Source: Haliclystus octoradiatus (taxonomy: Eukaryota; Cnidaria; Staurozoa; Stauromedusae; Haliclystidae). Taken from it: 64,000 nucleotides of DNA. The notes beneath the pieces were generated by a model that ran no database searches, was not told the origin of the DNA, and saw only the letters and a list, made by a program, of their open reading frames with translations. The position numbers and the translations under genes were made by a program. This document shows, piece by piece, positions 48,001 to 60,000 of this stretch (its first letter is position 1; every line of letters begins with the position of its first letter). The stretch lies in the NCBI GenBank assembly GCA_916610825.1, contig OU744450.1, forward strand, positions 22,691,338 through 22,755,337, in the 5' to 3' direction.

Positions 48001-51000
48001 ACCCCAAATATATTTTTATGAATGGCGGATTTAATCAAAAAAGAGGAAAAAGAAAATTTTCATAGGCAAAATTTGTTTTGCATCATGAAAAACTTGGAAA
48101 GGTGTCAAAAAAATACCTCAAAAATTTTTTTTATGACTTAGCATACCCCAAAAAATTTGTATGATTTTTGAAAAAGGTACCCTTTAATATTTGAACGGCC
48201 CGGTATACCCAATTTATGGAAGTTACCCCCGGGACCTATGGCTACGACTTACGTACCACCTTTTAATTATGTGATACACAATGTGTATAATGATTGAATT
48301 TAAACTATAAATATATAATAAGGATGTACTAGACAGTTTGTTTGTAAATTCTTTGCTATTGCTTTGCAACAATGGCTAGTAAAACGAAATTTTACAAGTC
48401 ATTGATCAATATAAGTGGCAGATAGCCTGCAATGAGACAGACTTTTTCTCCGTATAGCCCGTCTGCGTATTGGCACCGAGTATCGCACACAATGTGTTTG
48501 GACTGAATTCACATTAAATAGCTATTTACTTAGTTCGGTTTAGTGTCATTAATCAATACATATTTTTTTAAAAATATTAGCCGATTGTTCGCATATTTCA
48601 TCAGCCAATCACAACATATTACCAACAAATGGTAGTGGAATGAACATTTACAGTTGGTACGCTAAACTCAGCGATAATGCGCAGACTAATTATACGAAGA
48701 AAAAGTCTGTCTGCACGCAGGCTAAGTGGCAGACTGTCCACATTATGTCCAGGAAGCCGCGAAGTTGTATATGCTTTGTGTATCTCTTTCCTTGACAAGG
48801 GTTATTATACATATGCGTTTCATGCGTAAATGGCCTATTCTGTCTATGCCTGCGTATATATAAGTCAGACAGTATGATCAGGAATAATAATATACTTACG
48901 TAAGTCAGTAAATTTCATGACGAGGCGTGCCTCAAGACAACCTTGGTGAGTTTGTAGAACAGCTCCTTCAACAGGTTGTGAACCAAGAGGATGTAGACAC
49001 ATATTGCCATAACTAAGTTGATCTTCTAAAAGTTGAAAGAAACAAACATAACAACTGTATAGCGTATATTAACTGAAATATGATCATTCAGATTGCCGGA
49101 GAACTTTCTCCAGGTTCTCCTGGTCCACATTTAAATCAGAAAGCCGATAATAATCTCCGTTATTACTATTACGAGGGGTGTATGAAGTATTTGTATTACC
49201 TTATCTCAAAAATATCAAACGTCGGAGGAATCAACACCAATGAACACATCCAAATGATTATTATTATTACTTCCACTGCTTTTCTATTGACTAGTTGGCT
49301 CAACCACTAGGCCGGATTTGTTATTGGCATATCATTGGCATAACGAACTTATAATAGCAAATGGATTGACATCAAATGGGATTGATTGATTGATACAAAT
49401 TACATTGACGTCACGAAAAGGTTAATCATTACATAATATATTGCATACTACATATGGATAATGACATGCATCACAGCTCTCCCAATGTCTAATTAGCTTT
49501 GAGCACTATCACATCTGACGATAGATAAATCTATCTTCATTATGACTATACTATATTTTTGCATGCTGGAATGAAAAGGAGGCAAATTTATCAATGACCA
49601 GTTATAAGAGACAAATATCAGTTACCCGGGTAGTCGAGTTAATCACCTTACAGAGTTATACTTTTTTGTGTCTACAAGGCGAATCCGAACAATCCACCTA
49701 CCCGAGTTGAATAATTTCAATCATTTTTAAGTATGCGCATTGAAATCGAATGGTTTAGATGCTATTATGAGAAAGCTAATAAATACGAAAATTATGAATA
49801 ATCTTACCATGAGTTCGAGTAAAGTATGCACTGTTTGTCAGAGGACAGGAAGCATCAATTCGTAGTTCATTACCAGTAGCAGCTGCGTGATTCTCGGGAC
49901 AAACTAATTTCATACTGCATTTATGAAGAAGCAAACCAGTGGATGCATCAAAGACAAATTCATTCTCTGGGGTGCCTGGTTGATCACAATTTCCTGCTAA
50001 GGCTGATTTCCAAACAAGGGGAGTTGGTGTTGTTATAGTACATCCTCCAGTTTGTGGAACGAGGCAAAAATCTGCGAGCTTGGTTTTAATGACGGACGCT
50101 GGATTAGAAAAAGAAGAGATATTTCATTATGATAAGCATACTACTATCATCAAAGTATTTCCTATTATGTATTTGAAATTTTTCAATATTCTTTTTGCTG
50201 GAGGCATTACCCTCGCAGAAAAATCCATTGCTGGACTGTTCATGGACTGTTCATGAATCTCTTGGATTATTCATGAACTTCACAAACATTTTTGAATTGT
50301 TTATAAGGCTTTCATGAACAGTTCATTAACTTTAAATGGCCTGCTTTTCATTAGATTTTTCATGAACTGTCAATGCACAATTCATGATCAATTCATAAAA
50401 GTTGGTTCATTCAAAATTCATGAATTCAAGAGGGGTTTTGGTTTATTGATTACTAGTAATTATAAGACACCCATCTTAAATGGGCTTAATTCAATAGGGG
50501 TCAGCCAGAATGTTAGAGTGATCCTGATTCGGGAATATCAGAGGCAGTCAATTTCTCTACTATGTTTATATATATCCTATGTACATAAGGATGGTGACTG
50601 AGTCAAAGAAAACACATTCTTAATTTCACGTAGTGTGCGATCATCAGACAGTTGATACTCCTTATGTATTACAGCTCTGCCAATGTTTAATCGGTATTGA
50701 GCACTATCACATTTGACGATAGATAAATCTATCTTTATTATTATATATCCTATGTATATATATTCAACATATTTTCATGCATATACATTCTACAGCGCAC
50801 AGGCTTACTAAATGATTTACAGGAATTAGGAGATTGAAAAAGTAGTTAATGAAAGAGTAATGGCTAATCAAAAAATGGAACGTAAAATAATACTTTCAGT
50901 TCACCAGTTGGCCCTATATTAGTCTAAGTAATACAATGGTATGCTCATTCGGGGGGTGATTAGCTCAGTTGGCAGAGCAACCAAACTTCAGATCGTGTCA

Positions 51001-54000
51001 TATCTGATCGACTGTGGTTCAAATCCCCCTGTGGTCAACTCAGCCTTGACTTTATCTGTAACATCAAATGAGTACCATCTAAGGATGGCGGATGGAATGG
51101 TTCAGAAGGAATTGCATTGTGCGTAGCTGCGGCGCATCGTTGCGCATTGACAATCAAGGCCTATCTGCCATGAAATCTGTTGAAATTGATCTGCAGTGTC
51201 GCGGCTGAGATCTAAGGAGCGTTTAACATCATTTAACATCATCGTTTAACTCTTAGCGAAAAGAGCCACTCCTCTAGAAATAGAGGAGTGGTACGGGTGC
51301 CTTCGGTAGGGCGACACCGTCCACATTACTTATTATTCGGGGGTTCAATACGACATGGAGATTGGACCGATCGATTAGGAATACATTCTATATCCTTAGA
51401 CAAATTGATTTATTAAATACCATAAAATACGTAAAATATATTTTGGATACCACTGTGAGAATCAACAATTTCCAGGCCCATTTGTTGACTTATTTATGAT
51501 AATTGTCAGCGGAGATATGAGTTCTCTTTACTTGCAAAATTGCCCCGGCGGTGCGAAACATTCAACCTCTCGGATATCATGACCGTGAATTATGCATTAA
51601 TATCTAAATTATTTCACGATGTGTTATACTTTCAAAACCAGATATGACTTATTCTTATCAATTAATTTCATTAATCATGTTGCTATTCAGCAGGGACTGC
51701 GCATGCGATGTAGCGATGTTGTCAAATCTATATAATTCGTTATCGAAGTCAGGTGCGATACCAGACAAGCTACGACAGCTGAAGTGCATCTGACGAATGA
51801 AGAGGCAAGGCCACATCAACTGAGATAGATAATCATACAGGATAATATTCACTTCATGTTGTTTATATTAATATAAGCGTGCACGTTTCTATCAAGAGAC
51901 TGACAGTAATGTACTTACTAGGACATGATGGAGTACAACTTTCCTCTAGTTCAACATCTCCATTACATACTGCTCCGCCACATTTAGGTGTTGGTGAAGT
52001 GCATGATCTGGTACGACGACGCTTAGCGACGGTTTGCGGTACACACAATGGCCTACATTCTGACCATAAACTCCAAGGTGTAAATCCTCCAGCAACTAGT
52101 CATAAACAGAACAGTCAGAAATTCATTACAAAATCAACATGACGTTTTACAGACTGAAGGGTAATTAATGTAGGTAAAATCTAACGTCGATCTCGATATC
52201 TCGAGTGGTGGAATTTCGAAAGTAATAATTAAATTTTTTCCAGAATCATAATCAGAATCATAATACTTGTTCTCGGGGAAAGATAATAATTATAAAATTA
52301 AATTTGGACAGTGATACTGTCGTTATTATTAAAGCAATAAGCCTCGTTGGAGTTTAAAAATTTCATTCTTCTGAGGTGGGATAAACAAAGTAAATTCAAA
52401 AGAATTATCACGCGTTTTTTCCTAGGGATTGGTACTAACAATGAGAATTATGAAACCGACAATAACTCCAAAGAGGATTCTTGACGTTAGTCGCTTCATT
52501 GTGTACATTAGTTTTGCATTTCTTTGACACTATTTTGTCAAATTTCATTTTTTGAAGAATATTTTGCCTGTTTCAAGTAAAGTAATACTTGTTTTAAGCA
52601 AAAATGGCTGGTTATAAGCCACATTTACTTTTGATGTCATATACAATAACATTTTGCTTAAGACAAGCCATTTTTGCTCAAAACAATAATTTTTGGAGTA
52701 AAACAAGTTAAATTGACTTGAAAACAAAATATTCCTGCAAGAATGAAATGTTTCTCTTGTATAACTGTTGCATATCCTGCAATAATAAGGATTGGCATAC
52801 ATTACGGATTAGTATTGTCTCATAGAACATATCAAAGGGGTCATCTCATGTTAAGAGATATTAGAGTAGAGACACCTCTGGGGGGAGGCTACCACCCTCA
52901 ATGTAGGCATTAATCAATGTAATTGTGTGTATGAGCTGGCAGTCGAATAAGATGCAATGCGTTTATAAAGATGATAGATGGATCGGTGTTGCGTTCGGTT
53001 TATAAATGAGCATCTTGAAGTGATTGATTATAATGAGATTATGCATTTGATTCTGTTTTAATTATTGTGTTCAGGGTTTAGACATAAAGAATTTAAATTT
53101 GAAAAATATAGCCTAAAATCTAGGATAATCTAGATTATGTCTAATGGATTTCAATGGAAACAATGTGATCACCAGAGTTTACAAGGACACAAGGATGCAT
53201 GGAAATAGTCTGAAATCCGGTTAATGACTGATAATGATCATTTCTGAGGGTTGAAATGATATCTATCCTATATATATTGCGGAAGGGTATAGAAAAAAAT
53301 TTAGAAAAAAATCCACAAGAAAAAGTTAAGAATGTACTATAGAATTATATATATTTTATCAAACACTATACGTGTGTTATTATGTTTTGTTTTGGTTGTT
53401 TTTGAACAAGCAAGTTTTTTAAATTCATGATATTATTTTTCCGCGCATTGTTCAAATTTCACAAGTTTGACGCTACGAAAGTGGCGTCCATAACGTCACC
53501 TGACTGGCATCTTTCAGGAGCCGAGAGCGGCACATGAAAGAGTGTCCCAACCCTTGTGAATAGATGGCTCAGAATTACTGTAACGGAGACTTCTATGTGG
53601 CGGCAGGCTATCTATATTGGCACGTCAATGATACACTATACGGAAAGCATTATTCTGTTGAATCCATGTTGGATATGAAGGCCATTTGTCTATAGTTATC
53701 AACTTATTCAGATATATATATACATAGATGGCTGCGTGGTTGTTAAGTATATATGTTTCAATGTGGCGATGCGTTAACAGAAGTCTTTAAAATCAAAGCA
53801 GGTTGTTCAATAGTCTGATCAAATCCCTTTTTCAATATACAGTGAAACCTATATATAACGGCCAGCTAAGAGAGATAGATAAATTGACCACTATAGACAG
53901 GTGGCCTTTATATACAGGTTTGATCCAATACAAAATACTATTTTAGACATTGAAAGAGTGACCACTATAGAAAGGTGCACGCTATATAGAGGGGACCGTT

Positions 54001-57000
54001 ATAACAGGTTTGAATGTATATGGAGAGGAATGATTTCTAATGAATGCGCTGATCTGAATGTTTACTCGGATTTTCTGCAAATTATAGGAAAACCATATGA
54101 CATCTTATCGATCAGACAATGGCTACACTAATCATATTACCTGCAACTCGATTAACATCGCAATCATCTTCATTAATGAAATACCAAATCCTATTTGGAT
54201 TATCCATTTCAGGTGTAATCCATTTGGCAGGAGAGCCTTCTAGTACTCCAGATATTATCGATCCTTGCCAATGTTGATCATCGCTTTCAGATGTTGTTAA
54301 TAATGCTTTGGCATTGATCGCAGTACTAACCCATGGCATACGTTTACAGACAGATGATTGCCAACTGTCAAATGTCCATGTATCAAATTGTTGATCAAGA
54401 GTAACTTCTGTATTTGCATTAGAGGTCGAGACAAATCTAGAAAATGCAACATAAATGTTTACTGAGCTGTCATACTTATCACATTTGGTCAACAAAGAAA
54501 GCCATAAACCACGGCCATGAAACGCATGGCATAAAAATTAGTTTTGCAGTGTCACCAAGAGGGTGGGGTTAAGTCTGACAACAAGAACAGGAGAAATTTA
54601 TGGGACCCACATTGTTTTCTTGATAGCTTTTTATTAAGTGGATTTATATAAGGTTCGTGGCGGAAATATTTTGAAAACAAAATATTTTTGAATATAATTA
54701 AAAATCGAACTTTCTATCGGCAGCCCAGCTCCATTGTAATGGTGGTGAAGATGGAATACACATCGAGTAGTATTAACACATATGGGGACAATTCTGCCAG
54801 ATGGAATGAATGGTACGCATTGTATTCGTTCAAACACCTTATACTTACACATTGATATAATACTTACGAGTATGATTTAGGAGCGGTGAATATACCTCCC
54901 CAATGATTGAATTGATTGGCAGCTAATTTATACTTGAAATGTGTACTAGCAGATAAATCACGCATTCCATCAGCGTGGGATAGAATAGAATAATCGTTTC
55001 CTATCGATGGCATATTTTCATTGCGGCTGAGAACCTAGTGAAATAGTAAAAAACAAAGTAAGCAAAATGCGCAAAATTATTGTTTTAAGCTATACAATAG
55101 ATGTTCACTATGTACAATTTCCATACAAATTTTGTAATAAAGTTTGGTGCATCGGTAATAATGAATCTGAAATTTAGCCTCCAGATGCATCTCTAGAAAA
55201 CACGACTAAAACGTACCTGCGCGGATGTCCATGAATTGTGTCGACTGGTAACAAGTAATGTCCATGCCCCTGGATCAGATGTCATATCGCAATAAACATG
55301 TAGGATAGAGTCAACGCCATTTTTAATTGTATAGAAACCATCAGCGTAGACGTGGTTGTGTTGCTCGCCATGGATTTTAATGTCATTGCATGATTTACGA
55401 CTGAAATACACGAGATACAACGTTAGTGTTGAAGAAACTAAATCAAACAGCTTTGCGTTAAAGAGGGAAAGTTAAATCCAAATGGTAAAACAATCGAAGC
55501 AATATTAAAATAGTGTATTACAAATTCTGGGAAGGATTTAAATAGCGAAAAATAATTTCAAATTACTATTATACTGTAAACAATGCCTGCTATTAAATAA
55601 TACTAATATTATATACATTTATATAGCGCTTATATCAAAAAGCTTTAAGCACTTTACAAATTTAAATTAAATGAGACTACAAGGAACTGAGAAGGTAAAA
55701 CATTATTTCAGACATTTAAGTAATCTAAAGGATAAAAGTAAAATTAACTATTCATTTAGACAGTATGTTGTCAGCAGTATTCATCAAACGCTTGCTGAAA
55801 TAAAAAAGTTTTCAACATGCGTTTGAAAATTCGTATCGAAATGCAATTTTTCAAATCATCTGGCATTTTATTCCATAATAAGGGCGCTGCCACAGAAAGG
55901 CACGGTCCCCATAAGTTTCAAAATTACTATAACGAACATGTAAATTGTTCTTGGATGTAATACATGTAATCATAAAGAGGAAACAATGAGAAAGAACTTG
56001 ATTATCAAGAACAATCAGTTTTATTATTACAGGCATAAACTAACTCTGATTGTGGCTAAAGCACATCAAGAGCATTTTTTCTAAACAAATATTTCCTTGT
56101 ACATTCAGAGATCAATTAAGAGTTCCTATGCACATGCCGTGCATCATGTCTCATGAATGAATAAAGGGTTACCACACATTTGCCATGTTTGTATTTATAT
56201 TTAGAACATATCGAGGATCTGCTACGATTTATTCTTGCAATTTGATAGGTTAACGCCAATAACGCCATTTCACCATAGCCGAGCTTGACCCCGTCGATTT
56301 CAAGAAATTTATGAAATTACCAAACAACCGATAATTATTTAAATATGGCATTATAAACTGGCAAGTAATAAAAAGTAAAAAGCAAATACAGTGAATATTT
56401 GTAGAGTCATATACAATTTCATTGAGTTACTGTTTCATGCAGTGCCTCAGTTGTTCAAAATGAATCAAATGGCTCTTGGTGAAATATCTAAGCTAGTAAA
56501 CAAACATGTTTAAAATGTATAGAAATATTTTGCACAAATTAACAATTCAAAAACAATTTGCCTAACTTTTACAGTATTTTTTTTTTTTGATAATTGTAAA
56601 AACATAATATAACTTCATTAAATTAATACATTCCCTCGTCCTTTTATGGTCAGTTTTTTCAAGTTCCTAGATAATGATATAAGTATAAGCACTAACTGGC
56701 ATAGAATTAGAAAGGAAAGCTTTCGATAAGCTATCAAAACCAAAACATAGGCTAAACAAATTCAACCGCTAAAATTTCAAAAGCTAAAAAGTTATCATCA
56801 ATTCAATAATCTGCTCTTTATAAATAGATAGGCAATTAGCAAACATTTAGTCAATAAATCTTTCGTTGTTTCATTTCTTTCTTCACGTTCACGGCTTTTT
56901 ACGAAATTCTTCAAATTATAGGTAAGAAACATTTTCTTTCCTTTTCAAGTTTTTCCAGTCAGTTTTCCATAATGAATAACACACATAAGAACATAGAAAA

Positions 57001-60000
57001 TATTGTTTAAAGATAAGAATCCATGACTATGTAAGAAAACGATGTTACACATCCATTCTTTTAATTTCAAGAAGAGAAATATAAATTTTCCGATATCGAT
57101 TTTTCCCCGCAGCTTTTAGTTGATTTAAAAAAGACAAGTGTAAAGCTCTCGACTCAGCTTTCTTCCGGTGACGTCACGAAAATAGGAGAATTGCATACTT
57201 GATCAGGGATTGTAAAGATCAGAAAATGCTCTGAAAAATCGTACAAAACATTCACAAATCGGGGTTGGCTATGTTCTAAACCAAATAGTTCATACTTTCC
57301 GTGAACTATGCTCTGATAGCATCACGAGAGGCACGTAAGGAGAAAACGAAAAGGCATCAGAAAATTACGAGCCGCCTCGGCGAGTAATTTTCGCCTTCGA
57401 GTTTAATAGCTCATAGGAAACTGTGCACTAATTGCTTTGTATTATAATGAGTAGAACTTTTACAAGCATTTACATGATTTTATTATTCATGAAGTGTTTT
57501 TAAAAACTCCTGATCAAAATGGAAATTCTTATTCGTGATATCAAGTTCGAATTGTATAAGATCGATTGTACATCGAACCTAGTTTTTCTATGGTGACTTG
57601 GCGCCAAGCTCTCAAGCCAATCAGATTGATCGAATCATTTTTGTAATAATACAAACATAAATATCAAGCAATATAATCTTTAAATGGATTGAGATATACC
57701 TGCCAGCTTCTCTTATCCACATACGTAAAATGGAAGGGTTGTCAACAACACCAGGTAAATATGTAGCTGTATTACCATCTTCTTTGATTAATACACCAGA
57801 TGAATCTGTAGCGACCTATACAAAGGTGTGTGGAACAGATTTGTTAAATCTGAATTAGATGTAGGCGTACAAAATGTGAGGTCAAGTGGATTTAGCACTA
57901 GATTAGAATGAAGAAGGGGCATAGCGGGGGCATAGGCTTTGGGGAGTCATTGTATTGTCCTAAGTAATTTTGGTCCAATGGCAAAGATTCGATCTAGATC
58001 AAACAAACACAGATTGGATTTGGCCAACGATGAATCACAGTTAATTGAGAAAACATAACATGCAAAATAGAATCCAAATAAAAATAATATATAATTTGAG
58101 AGTTGATAGGAATGCCGTTTTTGCGTACACTCAAATTCCCCACCACTATCAACGCATTGAGTCTAAATGGCATTTCTAGGCGTCAAGTTGTCATTGAAAA
58201 ATCAATAAAATCGGTATAGTTCGATTACCCGGATCAGTACTTGCATTATACAGCATAGCATTGGGATATCCAGCTTGAAGTAGCAAACAAATCAAGTAAA
58301 TAAGCCTTTAAACACACTTACATTGCTTGCTGCGGCAACGAGACGTCCACTTGTATCAACAACACGTGGTGTATATTTTGCTAAATTTGCAGTGAGATCC
58401 CATGTACCAAACTGTTTGAGTAATGTAGGCTGTACTGCATCACTGGCACCAACGATATTAGATGAAACCGGTGCAGAGAAAATACCACCATTCAAATCAT
58501 TACCGTCTGCTTCGATCATATACTGGTAATGAGTCTATAGAATAAACATTGGATAAAAGATAAGCATCTGATACAACCGAAGCCATCTATTTATAAGAGT
58601 TGGGACGCGCAACTTTTGGGGCTCACAAATCACTATTAAACGTTTTTCCAAATTCCAGACATTATTTTCCTACGCTTTGTTCAAATTTCGCGAGCCTGGG
58701 TTTAATGGAACGAAAATGGCGTCCATAAAATCACGTGACCGGCATCTGTCCAATGAGAGCCAAGAGCGGCACATGATAGAGTGTCCTAACCCTTGTGAAT
58801 AGATGGCTCTGGATACAACACAGGAAGTATCTGTGCTTAAACAAAGAAAACAATTTCTTGCCACGCATATTAGAAGATTTGTCTATTCTACATCACGTTT
58901 CCTTGAAATGGTATCGTATTATAACCAAATTAGCAGCTCTTTGCTTTGAGTGGTAAAAGTGGCTAATCCATCACAAATAGGGTGGGCTATACAATCTTTG
59001 TTGCTTCTTAGGAGCCACATACAAGGCCTTATGATTCGAATCTCACAATGAATCACGTGATTGACTATAGGTATCGTATGCATAGTTTGGTTTGGACGTT
59101 CAACGAACAGCAAAAGGGGTAAACCCTACCTCAGCTGGATCTCCATTTTTAATATGGTCAGCTTGACCAATAATTGAATATTCAGTTGTTAAAGATGGTA
59201 AAAGCTGTTTACGCATAAGAATATTAGATGATGTGAAACCATTAGTAGAAGGTACAGCTGCAATAAGAGTCCATCCACCACCATGACGATTCATGTCACA
59301 ATATGTTTTCACGAATGAACCAGTCTCAGTTCGAATCAAATAGACTCCATCTGGATAGGATGTTTCATGACCAAAGCCATTGAGTTTGATTTCACGGCAT
59401 GATTTAGGTGGCGCATTGTAACCTTCTCTCATCCAGTACCTATTATACAAAAAGAATCACGGCATAATATATATATTGAATTGTAACATTGCTATCATTA
59501 TTGGTGTTAACTGAATATTTAACTGAAGTTAAACGTTAGGATTGTCTGCAAACCGATTACGTGCCAGTAAGGTAGTTACGGTCTACAGACAGACAACTAC
59601 AGGTAATACAATAGCGAAAGGAGGACGTCGCAATTCATAGAATGTGTAAGAGCGTGTGATACTCAGTTGATAAGGTGTGATGGAAATGGGGCATAGATAC
59701 TTGATAAGGGAGAGGTGTCTTCACTCGTTTGATCGACGTTGTCATATAGGGAAATGATTTTGCGATTGTCAAGCAACGAACAGCTTCAATGTACACAACA
59801 GTAGTTACAGCTGGTCAATCGGATAGGACCAAGGCTGACACGCCTCACCAACCCTTCCACTTCCAAAATAAGACAATATTTAAGGAAGTACATTGGGATT
59901 TTTCACTGACTTAAAAGTGTGACTGGTGCTTGCATGGTGGGTTGGTGGCGACGACATATTAGGTCCTATCGATAACGGGTCGAAACAAATAGATCCTAAG

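Noticed and set aside
50941-51126. Open frame in the SINE copy B region (and the matching one at 34465-34653)
   Set aside because: Both are translations of the SINE head and body; the sequence has Pol III promoter boxes and no protein evidence.
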